Source: Myxococcota bacterium (GTDB lineage: Bacteria > Myxococcota_A > UBA9160 > SMWR01). From it: DNA of 64,000 bases. Positions within the stretch are counted from its first letter, which is position 1. Each line of letters begins with the position of its first letter. Positions 50,902 to 62,369 of the stretch are shown here, piece by piece. Location of the stretch: assembly GCA_039030075.1 (NCBI GenBank), contig JBCCEW010000005.1, positions 186,001-250,000 of the forward strand, written 5' to 3'. The position numbers were made by a program, and so were the translations under genes. The notes under the pieces were generated by a model. It had not been told where the DNA came from. It ran no database searches and was given only the letters and a program-made list of their open reading frames with translations.

Positions 50902-52154
50902 TCGCGGAGTTGACCGTTCCCCTGAAGGACGAACTTGAGGGTCGTGAGCCCTTCGAGCCCCATCGGCCCGTAGGCGTGAAGCTTCGAGGTCGAGATTCCG
51001 ATCTCGGCGCCGAGCCCGAGGCGGAAGCCGTCGGCGAACGCCGTCGAACAGTTCACGCCCACCGTCGACGAGCTCACCCGGCGGAGCCACGCCTGGGAGT
51101 TCGCATAGCTCTCGGTCACCAGGATCTCGGTGTGGTCCGAGCCGTAGCGGCGGATGTGGGTGATCGCCGCGTCCATGTCGGCGACGACGCGCACGGCCAC
51201 GATGGGTGCGAGGTACTCCTCGGCCCAATCTGCTTCGCGCGCGGGCACCGTGTCGCCATAGACTTCACACGTCGCATCGTCGCCGCGGATCTCGACGCCG
51301 GCTTCGTGGAGCGCCTTCAAGACATCGGGGAGGACGCGCGCCGCGGCTTCCTGATGCACGAGCAGCGTCTCGAGCCCGTTGCACACGGCCATCTGGCGCA
51401 GCTTCGAGTCGAGCACGATGTCGCGGGCCATTGCGACGTCGGCGCTGGCGTCGAGGAAGATGTGACACACACCGGCGTCGTGCTTGATGACGGGAATCCG
51501 CGAGGTCTCGGCGACCTTGCGGATCAGCCCGGGACCGCCGCGCGGAATGATCAGGTCGACCAGCTGGTCCTCGTGCAGCAGGTGATCGATCGCCATGCGG
51601 TCGGTGCGCGGGATGACCGAGATCGCGTCCTCGGGCACGTCGGTGTCGCGCGCCGCGGCACGCAGCTCGTCGGCGAGGGCGAGGTTGGAGCGAAGCGCTT
51701 CCGAACCCCCACGCAGGATCACGGCGTTCCCCGCCTTCACGCACAGCGCGGCGGCGTCGACGGTGACGTTCGGCCGCGACTCGTAGATCATGCCGATGAC
51801 GCCGAGCGGAATGCGCATGCGACCGACCAGCAGCCCGTTCGGACGCACCGAGCTCTGCTCGATCCGGCCCACCGGGTCGGGCAAGGCCGCGACGTCGCGC
51901 AGGCCCTGGAGCATGTCCTTCCACTTGCCGTCGGCCAGCTCGAGGCGTCCGACCAGGGGGGCCGCCACGCCCTTCTCGCGGGCCTCCTGCATGTCCTCGG
52001 CATTCGCCGCGCGGATCTTCTCGCGCGCGGCTTCGAGGCGCTCGGTGCTGCGCAGGAGCCAGGCGTTCTTCTGGGCGGCGCTGAGCTCCCCGGTTCGCTC
52101 GGAGGCGGTGCGCGCCTTCCCAGCGATGTCGTGGATCATCTCCTGAAGATTCAT
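50898..52154 (-). CDS. proA: Gamma-glutamyl phosphate reductase
   Basis: A 418-residue aldehyde dehydrogenase-superfamily enzyme for proline synthesis. Visible are MIYESRPNVTVDAAALCVKAG, ILRGGSEALRSN, HDAGVCHIFLD and the catalytic cysteine in MAVCNGLETLLV. Length is normal. It follows proB after 109 bases in which I see no terminator or promoter, and it overlaps nadD. ATG start. Confidence 0.97.
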   Translation of the reverse strand: MNLQEMIHDIAGKARTASERTGELSAAQKNAWLLRSTERLEAAREKIRAANAEDMQEAREKGVAAPLVGRLELADGKWKDMLQGLRDVAALPDPVGRIEQSSVRPNGLLVGRMRIPLGVIGMIYESRPNVTVDAAALCVKAGNAVILRGGSEALRSNLALADELRAAARDTDVPEDAISVIPRTDRMAIDHLLHEDQLVDLIIPRGGPGLIRKVAETSRIPVIKHDAGVCHIFLDASADVAMARDIVLDSKLRQMAVCNGLETLLVHQEAAARVLPDVLKALHEAGVEIRGDDATCEVYGDTVPAREADWAEEYLAPIVAVRVVADMDAAITHIRRYGSDHTEILVTESYANSQAWLRRVSSSTVGVNCSTAFADGFRLGLGAEIGISTSKLHAYGPMGLEGLTTLKFVLQGNGQLRE

Positions 52155-52263
52155 GGCGTTCTCGAGTCGGGGGTCGAGCGGCGGGGCCGCCGGCAGGGAC
52201 TGGACCCGCGCGAGAGGCGGCGCGCTTCGGCGTCAGCTTCGACGGGGGCAGGCTGTGGGAGGG

Positions 52264-54494
<2,231 letters not shown>

Positions 54495-54569
54495 CTACCC
54501 GGGATGCACCGATCCCTCCCGCGCCGAGGCGCGTTCGGGCGTGCGGGGCTGCGCGGTCGCTCGCCGGTC

Positions 54570-54815
54570 TTAGACGACGTTGGCGACGAGCTTGCCGCGG
54601 CTCTTCGCGTACTGGACCGTGCCGTCGGCGAGCGCGAACAGGGTGTAGTCCCGGCCTACACCGACGCCTTCACCCGCATGCACGCGGGTGCCGACCTGCC
54701 GCACGAGGATCGAGCCGGCGCTCACGCGCTGACCCGAGTAGACCTTGATGCCGCGCCGCTGCGCGTTGCTGTCGCGCCCGTTCCGGGAGCTGCCCTGACC
54801 CTTCTTGTGTGACAT
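54570..54815 (-). CDS. rpmA: 50S ribosomal protein L27
   Basis: An 81-residue protein matching L27: [21 protein letters not shown], then [29 protein letters not shown]. Its N-terminus lies near the peptidyl-transferase centre. There is no N-terminal extension needing cleavage. It is three bases after rplU. Confidence 0.97.
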   Translation of the reverse strand: MSHKKGQGSSRNGRDSNAQRRGIKVYSGQRVSAGSILVRQVGTRVHAGEGVGVGRDYTLFALADGTVQYAKSRGKLVANVV

Positions 54816-54818
54816 CGC

Positions 54819-55130
54819 TCAGCCCTCGATCTTGTCGACGCGAATTTCGGTGAAGTCCTGCCGGTGGCCCTGCTTGCGTCGGTAGCCCTTGCGGCGCTTC
54901 ATCTTGAAGATGGTGATCTTCGGACCGCGGCCCTGGGCGGTGATGGTGCCGACGGCCTTGGCGCCGGCCACGAGCGGCTGACCCACCCGTGCTTCGCCTT
55001 CACCGCCGACCAGGAGCACCTCGGGCAGCTCGATCGAATCGCCTACATCGCCCGCCAGGCGCTCGACGCGAATCGACTGGCCCGGCTGGACCCGGTGCTG
55101 TTTTCCACCCGTGCGGATCACGGCGTACAT
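54819..55130 (-). CDS. rplU: 50S ribosomal protein L21
   Basis: A 103-residue protein: MYAVIRTGGKQHRVQPGQSIRVERL at the start and KMKRRKGYRRKQGHRQDFTEIRVDKI at the end, standard for L21. The ATG at 55130 overlaps the rng stop (TGATG) and has AGGAAG four bases upstream; a GTG one codon earlier is also possible. Confidence 0.97.
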   Translation of the reverse strand: MYAVIRTGGKQHRVQPGQSIRVERLAGDVGDSIELPEVLLVGGEGEARVGQPLVAGAKAVGTITAQGRGPKITIFKMKRRKGYRRKQGHRQDFTEIRVDKIEG

Positions 55131-57199
55131 CACACTTCCTCACTGTTCTGGAGCCCGCGGAGTATGGGGTCTTCCGCCGGTCCGTCAACGGCTTCCGCCG
55201 CCGAAGGCTCGGGGGGCGCCGGTTCCGGGGCCTCGGGCCCCGCCCCCTCCGCTTCCGAGCCATCGGCCGCGGTCGGCTCGGGCTTGGGCTCTTCGAGGTC
55301 GTCCTCGGCGCCGGCCTCGGCCAGGGCCATCGCGACGCCCCCCGCAGCCAGAGGCGCTGGCGGCACGGCGGCGGTCTCGGGCGTCGCCTCGCTGGCGTCC
55401 GCCCCGGGGGAGGCCTCGCGTCGGGCCGCTTCGGCCTCTGCCCGCTTGGCGGCCCGGGCGGCTTCCTTTGCGGCCTTCGCCTCGGCCTCGGCCTGGGCGC
55501 GCGCCGCCTCCTCGGCGGCTCGGGCCTCCTCTTCGGCCTTGGCCTTCGCGGCGGCTTCTTCCTTCGCGCGGCGCGCGTCTTCGGCTGCCTTGGCCTCGGC
55601 AGCGGCCCGCTCCTCCCGGCTCTCGAGCCAGCGGATCGGGATCTTCACCGCGGGACCCTGGTCGACCGCGATCACCTCGAACTGCTCCTGGTGGAGCCCG
55701 GTGCGCGACTGGATGTGGATCTCGCGACCCAGCTGGGTGCTCAGCGCTTGCAGCGCCCGATGCGCGGGGCCCGAGAACATCTCCGCGACGCGCGGGTTCA
55801 CGGCGACCTGGATCTCGGTGCCGCTGAAGCGCGGCAGGTCCTTCCGGATCTCGCGCAGCAGCTTGTAGGCCACGGTCTCGGCGGAGAGGACGTAGCCGCG
55901 TCCCTCGCAGAAGCTGCAGGGCTCGCAGAGCTGCTGCACGAGGTTTTCCCGCGTGCGCTTCCGCGTCATCTCGACCAGGCCGAGTTCGGAGATCTTCAGG
56001 ATGTTGGTGCGCGCCTTGTCGTAGCGGAGCGCTTCCTGGAGGGCGCGGTAGACCTTCTCGCGGTTCTCGGCGCTCTCCATGTCGATCAGGTCGATGATGA
56101 TCAGCCCGCCGAGGTTCCGGAAGCGCAGCTGGTAGACGACCTCTTGCACCGCTTCGAGGTTGGTCTTGAGCACCGTTTCCTCGAGATCGCGCTTGCCGAC
56201 GTAGCGGCCGGTATTCACGTCGATCGCGGTGAGCGCTTCGCTCTGATCCACGATCAGGTAGCCGCCCGACTTCAGCCAGACCTTGCGCCCCAGGTTCTCG
56301 TCGATGCGCGACTCGAGGCCCTCGTGGTCGTAGAGCGGCAGGTCGCCCTCGTAGAGCTCGAGGTTCGGCCTCGGGTCGGCCACGAACTGGTCGAGGAAGG
56401 CCTGCATCTTCTCGTGGGTCGGCGGGTCGTCGACCACGATGCGCTTCGTCTTGCTGTTGGCGAAGTCGCGGATCGTCCGCAGCGGGAGCGAGAGCTCCTC
56501 GTAGAGCAGGGCCGGCGCCTTCGCGCTCTTGCGCGCGCGCTGGATCTCTTCCCAGACGGCCGACAGGTACTTCACGTCGGCCTCGATATCGGCCTCGCGG
56601 GTTCCCTCGCCGGCGGTGCGGATGATGAACCCGAGGTCCTTCGGTCGCGACTTCTGCACGATGTCGCGCAGTCGTCGCCGCTCGCGGTCGGACCCGATCC
56701 GCCGGGAGACGCCCACCCGCTTCGACCACGGGGTGAGCACCAGGTGGCGACCGGCGATCGAGAGGTGGCTGGTGATCCGTGCGCCCTTGGTGCCGATCGG
56801 CTCCTTGGCGATCTGGACCACGATCTCCTGGCCCTCTTCGAGGAGGGTCTCGATGCGCGGGATCTGGCGCTGACCGCGCCGCCCCCGGCGGGGACGCGGG
56901 TCGTCGTCGGCGCCGTCGAGCTGGCCGTTGCCGTCGAGGTAGTCGCCGACGTAGAGGAAGGCGGCCTTCTCGAGCCCGATGTCGACGAACGCGGCCTGCA
57001 TGCCCGGCAGGACGCGGGTGACCCTCCCGAGGGCCACCATGCCTGCCACATTGCGATCGCGTTCGCGTTCTATGTGGAGTTCTGTGAAGGTGCCCTGTTC
57101 GACCAGGGCGACGCGCGTTTCTCCCGCGCTTGCGTTGATGATGATCTCGTTCGAGACCGCAGCGCGGCCCCCGCTCGATCGATGTCCACTGGACGCCAC
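55130..57199 (-). CDS. rng: Ribonuclease G/E family endoribonuclease
   Basis: A 689-residue protein. The catalytic half (about 16-500) has an S1 segment (GMVALGRVTRVLPGMQAAFVDIG), the 5'-sensor and DNase I-like regions (TAIDVNTGRYVG, IIIDLIDM) and the zinc-link CEPCSFCEGRGY. The last about 180 residues are a low-complexity Ala/Glu/Lys/Arg coiled coil then an Ala/Pro/Glu tail, possibly a scaffold as in RNase E. GTG start with GGAGGA upstream. It is the first gene of an eight-gene operon ending in rsfS. Confidence 0.94.
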   Translation of the reverse strand: MASSGHRSSGGRAAVSNEIIINASAGETRVALVEQGTFTELHIERERDRNVAGMVALGRVTRVLPGMQAAFVDIGLEKAAFLYVGDYLDGNGQLDGADDDPRPRRGRRGQRQIPRIETLLEEGQEIVVQIAKEPIGTKGARITSHLSIAGRHLVLTPWSKRVGVSRRIGSDRERRRLRDIVQKSRPKDLGFIIRTAGEGTREADIEADVKYLSAVWEEIQRARKSAKAPALLYEELSLPLRTIRDFANSKTKRIVVDDPPTHEKMQAFLDQFVADPRPNLELYEGDLPLYDHEGLESRIDENLGRKVWLKSGGYLIVDQSEALTAIDVNTGRYVGKRDLEETVLKTNLEAVQEVVYQLRFRNLGGLIIIDLIDMESAENREKVYRALQEALRYDKARTNILKISELGLVEMTRKRTRENLVQQLCEPCSFCEGRGYVLSAETVAYKLLREIRKDLPRFSGTEIQVAVNPRVAEMFSGPAHRALQALSTQLGREIHIQSRTGLHQEQFEVIAVDQGPAVKIPIRWLESREERAAAEAKAAEDARRAKEEAAAKAKAEEEARAAEEAARAQAEAEAKAAKEAARAAKRAEAEAARREASPGADASEATPETAAVPPAPLAAGGVAMALAEAGAEDDLEEPKPEPTAADGSEAEGAGPEAPEPAPPEPSAAEAVDGPAEDPILRGLQNSEEV

Positions 57200-57639
57200 G
57201 CCGTATCCTCCGGCGTTGGCGAGCCTTTCGGGCTTCGGACAGAGTCTGTCAGTGGGCGCCTCGGCAGACGCCCGGGGCGGGGCCTAGTCGGGATCGGGAG
57301 GGGTCCAGCCCCTCTCCGAGCGGACGGGAACTCTCTCTAATGTCCCGAAATCGCTATTGAAAACGTTGACTCGCACAGGAAGTCTCTATACGGTGCAGCC
57401 CCGTGATCGAGGTGGATCCCACGCTGCGGCCCCGCCGCCCGTCCGATCCGCTCCGATCTCCTTGCTGAGTTGCCACGGTCCCGGGAAGCGTTCGGCGCCG
57501 CTGCCTCGCCTCCTCGTGCGTCGCAGGCTCGCCAGGGCGACATGCCTCTGGAAACTCGGCCCGGACTTTTGGCGGAGACAGCGGATGCTTCCCGCGGGGC
57601 AACTCGGAGAGCTGCTCGAAAACTGATGGTCACAGAATC
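57200..57639. other. Divergent region between rng and selA
   Basis: No gene was found in these 440 bases. A short hairpin (GAGGGG/CCCCTC, 57298-57314) lies on the rng side. On the selA side TTGACT (57367-57372) and TATACG (57388-57393) resemble a promoter but are only 15 bases apart, so the call is weak. I looked for a selenocysteine tRNA here and did not find one. Confidence 0.5.
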
Positions 57640-59034
57640 ATGAATCCGCGACCCGAGGTCAAGAGCGACCCGCGTCGGGCGCTCCCTTCGGTGGATCGCC
57701 TGGCCCGGGCGCTGACTGAAGCCCATCCGACGCTGCCCGACTGGGCGCGGCGGGAGGCGTCCCGGCAGGTCCTGGCCCAGGCCCGCGCCCGACTCGCCCA
57801 GGCCGACACGCCACCGACAGAGGAATCGCTCCTCGCCGAGGCGGCGCGCGCGGCCGACCGCATGACGCAGCCCCAACCGCAGCGCGTCATCAATGCGACG
57901 GGGATCGTGCTCCACACGAACCTCGGGCGGGCGCCCCTGGGTGTGGGCGCGTCCGAGGCGATCGCGCAGGTCGCGCGCAGCTACGGCGACCTCGAACTCG
58001 ATCTCGAGACGGGGAAGCGCGGTTCCCGCACCTCCTCCGTCGAACAGCAGCTGCGGCTGCTCAGCGGTGCCGCGGGTGCGGTCGTCGTGAACAACAACGC
58101 TGCGGCGATCTTCCTGGTGCTGGCGGCCCTCGGCGCAGGCCGCGGTGCGGTCGTGTCGAGGGGCGAGCTGGTGGAGATCGGTGGCTCGTTTCGGGTCCCG
58201 GACATCATGGCGTCGGCCGGTGTGCGCCTGCTCGAGGTGGGCACGACCAACCGGACCCACCTGCGCGACTACGCCGCCGCTATCGGGCCCGAGACGGCGC
58301 TGCTCCTGAAGGTGCACCGCAGCAACTTCGCTCAGAGCGGATTCACGGCCGAGGTGGATCTGCCTGCGCTCGCCGGGCTGGCGCGCGAACACGGGCTGCC
58401 GCTCGTAGAGGACCTCGGCAGCGGCACGCTCTTCGACCTGACGACGCATGGCTACCCGGCAGAGGCCCACGCCCCGGCGCGTCTGGCCGCCGGTGCCGAC
58501 GTCGTCTGCTTCTCGGGCGACAAACTGCTCGGGGGGCCTCAGGCGGGCTTGATCCTCACCCGGGAGGCGAAGGTCGCCGACGTCTTGCGACGTCATCCGC
58601 TGGCCCGGGCCCTGAGGCTCGACAAGCTCACCCTGACCGCTCTGGACTGGACCCTGCGCGCCCACCTCGAGGGTCGCGCCGAGAGCGAGGTTCCGGTCTT
58701 GCGTGCGCTGCTCGCGAAACCCGAGGCGCTGCAGCATGCGGCGGAAGCCCTGGCGCGGCGCCTGGCGGCCGTGGTCCCCGACGGAGTCGAGGTGCAGGCG
58801 CGACCCTCCGAGGGCCTGGCGGGCGGCGGGTCCCTTCCCGATCACGCCCTCGAGAGCTGGGTGGTCGAAGTGCAAACCCCAGGCAGCGCCGAGCGTGTCG
58901 CGAGTCGCTTGCGTGCCGGACGGCCCGCGATCCTGGCGCGGATCCAGGACGACACGCTGCGTTTCGACGTGCGAACCCTGCTCGAGGGAGACGACGAGGC
59001 GTTGATCGAGGGGGTCAACGCCGCCCTGCGTTGA
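57640..59034 (+). CDS. selA: L-seryl-tRNA(Sec) selenium transferase
   Basis: A 464-residue PLP enzyme that converts seryl-tRNA(Sec) to selenocysteinyl-tRNA(Sec). It has QRVINATGIVLHTNLGRAPL, the VNNNAAAIFLVLAAL segment and the PLP lysine in VCFSGDKLLGGPQAG. Length matches bacterial SelA. The ribosome binding site is weak. Its presence implies the cell makes selenoproteins, but selB, selD and selC are not in the window. Confidence 0.96.
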   Translation: MNPRPEVKSDPRRALPSVDRLARALTEAHPTLPDWARREASRQVLAQARARLAQADTPPTEESLLAEAARAADRMTQPQPQRVINATGIVLHTNLGRAPLGVGASEAIAQVARSYGDLELDLETGKRGSRTSSVEQQLRLLSGAAGAVVVNNNAAAIFLVLAALGAGRGAVVSRGELVEIGGSFRVPDIMASAGVRLLEVGTTNRTHLRDYAAAIGPETALLLKVHRSNFAQSGFTAEVDLPALAGLAREHGLPLVEDLGSGTLFDLTTHGYPAEAHAPARLAAGADVVCFSGDKLLGGPQAGLILTREAKVADVLRRHPLARALRLDKLTLTALDWTLRAHLEGRAESEVPVLRALLAKPEALQHAAEALARRLAAVVPDGVEVQARPSEGLAGGGSLPDHALESWVVEVQTPGSAERVASRLRAGRPAILARIQDDTLRFDVRTLLEGDDEALIEGVNAALR

Positions 59035-59059
59035 TCGACGCGACTGATTTTCGTAGAAT
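59031..59059 (+). promoter_or_regulatory. Sigma-70-type promoter of the HNH gene
   Basis: TTGATC (59031-59036), a 17-base spacer and TAGAAT (59054-59059) overlap the selA stop codon. Five of six -10 positions match. The start would be near 59066, leaving a leader of about nine bases. Confidence 0.55.
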
Positions 59060-59074
59060 TCCCGGACGGTTGGC

Positions 59075-59665
59075 ATGCTGAACTCGAACGTCTTGGTCCT
59101 GAATCGGTCCTACCTTCCGATCCACGTCACGTCGGTTCGTCGTGCCTTTTCGCTGATCTATCAGGGGACCGCCTTGGCGGTGAACTCGCGGTACGAGACG
59201 TTCGACTTCGAAGCCTGGAGTCGCGTCGAGTCCGACGGGGAAGATGGGGTGGGAACGCCGGATGGCTCGATCCGGGTGCCAAGAGTGATCGTGCTCCAGG
59301 GCTACGACCGCGTGCCGCGGCGTCACGTGCGCTACAGCCGCCTCAACATCTTCGCGCGTGACAACTACACGTGTCAGTACTGCGGCGAGCGTCCGCACCG
59401 TTCTAAGCTGAACCTGGATCACGTCGTGCCGCGCGCGCTCGGTGGGCGCACGACCTGGGAGAACGTCGTGTGCTCGTGCATCGAGTGCAACCGACGCAAG
59501 GGCGGCCGCACACCGGCACAAGCGCGCCTGCGCCTCGAGCGGCGACCGGTGAAGCCGAGTTGGACGCCGATGCTCACGCACATCGGTTCGAAGGTGCGCT
59601 ACGACGAGTGGCGTCCGTTCTTGCACATCGCGTCGCCCGAAGGCGGGGTCGCGGCCGGAGGCTGA
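59075..59665 (+). CDS. HNH endonuclease family protein
   Basis: A 196-residue protein. An N-terminal domain (VLVLNRSYLPIHVTSVRRAFSL) precedes the HNH module (about 105-150): CQYCGE, NLDHVVPRALGG and a CIECNRRKGG second zinc pair. Single-gene HNH proteins of this layout are common near housekeeping genes in many bacteria and are not part of a known restriction system here. DNA cleavage is inferred from the motif; the biological role is unknown. Confidence 0.85.
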   Translation: MLNSNVLVLNRSYLPIHVTSVRRAFSLIYQGTALAVNSRYETFDFEAWSRVESDGEDGVGTPDGSIRVPRVIVLQGYDRVPRRHVRYSRLNIFARDNYTCQYCGERPHRSKLNLDHVVPRALGGRTTWENVVCSCIECNRRKGGRTPAQARLRLERRPVKPSWTPMLTHIGSKVRYDEWRPFLHIASPEGGVAAGG

Positions 59666-59781
59666 GGCGCCGCAGCGCGGCGCAGAGAGTGGGCGTTCGT
59701 GGAGCACCGCCGGGGGGCGGTGGCAGAGAAGCGAAGCTCCGAGGACGAAGGGTCGCGGGGACGCGACCGAGGGGGTGAGAG

Positions 59782-60771
59782 GTGATCAGCGGAACTCGCG
59801 CCGGACCGCACGGTCCGAGGACGCCGCGTCTGATTCCGTTCGGCGGCGGCAAGGGCGGCGTCGGCAAGACGTTCGTGGCGGCGAATCTCGCAGCGACCCT
59901 CGCCAAGGCAGGGCACCGGGTGGTCGCCGTCGATGGCGACCTCGAAGGGGCGAACCTGCACACGGCGCTGGGCGTACCGAAACCGCGCCACAGCGTGGCC
60001 GAGTACGCGTCGGAGCGGGAAGAGGATGTCCAGAAGCTCCTGGAAGACACGCCCTATCCGAATCTCCGGATGATCGCGGCCACCCGGCCGAACCTGGCGA
60101 GTCCCCAGCCGAGCCACGCCCTGCGTGTGCGCTTCGTGCGCGCGCTTCGGAAGCTCGACGCCGATTTCGTGATCCTCGATCTCGGCGCGGGCAGCGACGC
60201 GGCGGTGATGGACTACTTCATGGTGGGCGACGACGGGGTCGTCGTGATCGCGCCCGAGCCGACCTCGGTCGAGAACGCCTACGCGTTCATGCGCGCAGCC
60301 TTCTACCGGCGGCTCCGGCTCTCGATGCTGTCGGGGGAGGTCCGCAAGATCGTCGCGATGGCGATGGACGAGCGAAACGAGCGGGGGATCCGCACGCCGC
60401 TCGACCTGCTGCGCGAGGTGCAGGCGCTCGATTCCCAGGAAGGGCGCCGCTTCGTCGAGGTGATGCGCGCCTTCCGGCCGCGCATCGTGGTGAACGACGT
60501 ACGCACCGCCGAGGACATCAAGCTCGGCTTCGCGGTGCGCAGCGTCTGCCGCAAGTATTTCGCGATCGATGCGGAGTACCTGGGCTACGTGAACCACGAC
60601 GCTTCGGCGCGTGCCTCGGTGAAGGCGCGGCGCCCGCTCGTGGACATCGACCCCCGCTCCGACGCGGCCGTGTATCTCACGCGGATCGCGCGCAAACTGA
60701 TCGCGCCGCGGACACCCGTGGCGCCTTCCGCACCGACACCGGCCCCCCAGGCGATGGGAGCGCCTGCATGA
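59782..60771 (+). CDS. ParA/MinD-family ATPase
   Basis: A 329-residue protein with the deviant Walker A GGGKGGVGKTFVAANLA (about 21-37) and Walker A-prime VVAVDGDLEGANLHTALG, as in MinD/FlhG/ParA proteins. Residues about 105-130 (SHALRVRFVRALRKLD) and VILDLGAGSD carry the switch region. GTG start after a G-rich ribosome binding site. It overlaps the next gene by four bases, and that product has a RodZ-type HTH, so a cell-shape or positioning role is plausible. No flagellar or Min genes are nearby. Confidence 0.85.
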   Translation: MISGTRAGPHGPRTPRLIPFGGGKGGVGKTFVAANLAATLAKAGHRVVAVDGDLEGANLHTALGVPKPRHSVAEYASEREEDVQKLLEDTPYPNLRMIAATRPNLASPQPSHALRVRFVRALRKLDADFVILDLGAGSDAAVMDYFMVGDDGVVVIAPEPTSVENAYAFMRAAFYRRLRLSMLSGEVRKIVAMAMDERNERGIRTPLDLLREVQALDSQEGRRFVEVMRAFRPRIVVNDVRTAEDIKLGFAVRSVCRKYFAIDAEYLGYVNHDASARASVKARRPLVDIDPRSDAAVYLTRIARKLIAPRTPVAPSAPTPAPQAMGAPA

Positions 60772-61409
60772 AGCCGCTTTCGGATCAGGACTACTACGAG
60801 ACCCTCGACGTTCCGCGCAGTGCGGAGCCCGAGGAGATCGAGCGCGCCTACAAGCTCGCGATCTCCACCTACTCGGCCGATTCGCTGGCGGGCTACTCCG
60901 TCTTCGAAGAGGGCGACGTGGACGTGCTGCGGGAGCGCATCGAGATCGCGTACCAGACGCTGAGCGAACCCGATTCGCGCAGCCGCTACGACCTCGAGAT
61001 CTCGGATCGCGACGATGCCCTGCCCACCGACACGGCGGGTTCGGACCCGGAAGTCTTCGCCACCACTGCCGAGAAGCCGGCGCCGCCTGCGCTCGAGCCG
61101 CTCGATGCACTGGAGGACCTCGACGAGCAGGACGGGGATTGGACCGGCGCGCGGCTGCGGCGAACGCGTCTGCGCCAGGGCGTCGAACTCGAGGACATCG
61201 CCGACGTCACCAAGGTGAACCCGACGTATCTGCGCTTTCTGGAAGAAGAGCGCTACGAGGGGTTACCGGCTTCGGTGTATGTCCGCGGTTTCGTCCAGGG
61301 ATACGCTGGCTGCCTGGGGCTGGACCCGAAGCAGGTCGCTGGCGCCTACATGGAGCGCTACGAAGAGAGCAAGGGCGGCGTGAAGCGCGGCCTGTTCTCG
61401 CGCAAGTAG
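60768..61409 (+). CDS. Degenerate J-domain and RodZ-type HTH protein
   Basis: A 213-residue protein. Residues about 5-80 resemble a J-domain (DQDYYETLDVPRSAEPEEIERAYKLA, then RIEIAYQTLSEPDSRSRYDLEI), but the HPD motif that activates Hsp70 is absent (YSADS at its position). An acidic linker (about 81-125) is followed by an HTH_25-type domain (about 128-195, LRRTRLRQGVELEDIADVTKVNP and YLRFLEEERYEGLPASVYVRGF) as in RodZ. There is no membrane helix, unlike RodZ. It is translationally coupled to the ParA-like gene. Confidence 0.75.
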   Translation: MKPLSDQDYYETLDVPRSAEPEEIERAYKLAISTYSADSLAGYSVFEEGDVDVLRERIEIAYQTLSEPDSRSRYDLEISDRDDALPTDTAGSDPEVFATTAEKPAPPALEPLDALEDLDEQDGDWTGARLRRTRLRQGVELEDIADVTKVNPTYLRFLEEERYEGLPASVYVRGFVQGYAGCLGLDPKQVAGAYMERYEESKGGVKRGLFSRK

Positions 61410-61412
61410 CGG

Positions 61413-62369
61413 TTGTCGCCGCCGCGCTATCGGGTCGGCGAGGGGGAGGACGGCGAGCGTCTGGACGCGACCGTCGCGGCCCTCGCCGGGCCGAGCCGCT
61501 CCCAGGCGCGTCGTTGGATCGACGAGGGGCGCGTGCTGCTGAACGGCGAGCGCGCGGCCCCGAGTCGCAAGGTCGCAACGGGCGACGTCATCGACGCCGA
61601 GCCGCCGCCGGCCGTTCCGAGCGAGATCGTCCCCGAGGCGATTCCCCTCGCGATCCTCTACGAGGACGATGCGATCGTCGTCGTGGACAAGAGCGCCGAC
61701 ATGGTGGTGCACCCAGCTCCTGGCAACGAGACCGGGACCCTCGTGCATGCGCTCTTGCATCACTGCGGTGACCTGGCGGGGATCGGTGGCGTCGAACGCC
61801 CCGGGATCGTCCATCGGCTCGACCGGGGGACTTCGGGCGTGCTGGTCGTGGCGAAGGACGACGACGCCCATCAGTTTCTCGCGGCCCAGTTCCAAGATCA
61901 CAGCATCGAGCGCGTCTACCAGGCGCTGGTACGTGGGACGCCAGCGACCGACCGCGGTCGCATCGATGCCGCGATCGCGCGCCACCCGCGAGACCGCAAG
62001 CGCATGACGGTCGTCTCGGATGCGCGCGGTCCGGTGCGGGGTACTGCGCGCGAGGCGCAAACCGCATGGAGCGTGCTCGAGCGCTTCCCCGTGAGTCGTC
62101 GCTCGTGGCTCGAGATTCGTCCCGAGACGGGGCGCACCCATCAGATCCGCGTGCACCTGGCCTCGGTCGGCCTGCCGATCGCGGGCGACCCGGTCTACGG
62201 GCGCCGCGGCCGTGCGCGCGAGGAACCCGGACTCGACCGCCCCGCCTTGCATGCGCGCGTGCTCGCGATCGATCATCCGCGCACGCGCGAACGCATGCGC
62301 TTCGAGGCCCAGCCTCCCCAGGACATCGCCGAGCGCCTGGCCGCACTTCGACGAAGAGAGACCTCGTGA
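61413..62369 (+). CDS. rluD: RluD-type 23S rRNA pseudouridine synthase
   Basis: A 318-residue enzyme with an N-terminal S4 RNA-binding domain (SRSQARRWIDEGRVLLNGE) and a pseudouridine synthase domain with the catalytic aspartate in HRLDRGTSGVLVVAKDD, plus HQIRVHLASVGLPIAGDPVYG near the end. A TTG start is proposed at 61413, three bases after the preceding stop. It overlaps pgeF by four bases. Confidence 0.94.
   Translation: MSPPRYRVGEGEDGERLDATVAALAGPSRSQARRWIDEGRVLLNGERAAPSRKVATGDVIDAEPPPAVPSEIVPEAIPLAILYEDDAIVVVDKSADMVVHPAPGNETGTLVHALLHHCGDLAGIGGVERPGIVHRLDRGTSGVLVVAKDDDAHQFLAAQFQDHSIERVYQALVRGTPATDRGRIDAAIARHPRDRKRMTVVSDARGPVRGTAREAQTAWSVLERFPVSRRSWLEIRPETGRTHQIRVHLASVGLPIAGDPVYGRRGRAREEPGLDRPALHARVLAIDHPRTRERMRFEAQPPQDIAERLAALRRRETS

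Noticed and set aside
57200-57639. Selenocysteine tRNA (selC) near selA
   Set aside because: I looked for a long acceptor stem, a TCA anticodon and a T-loop and saw none of these in the gap.
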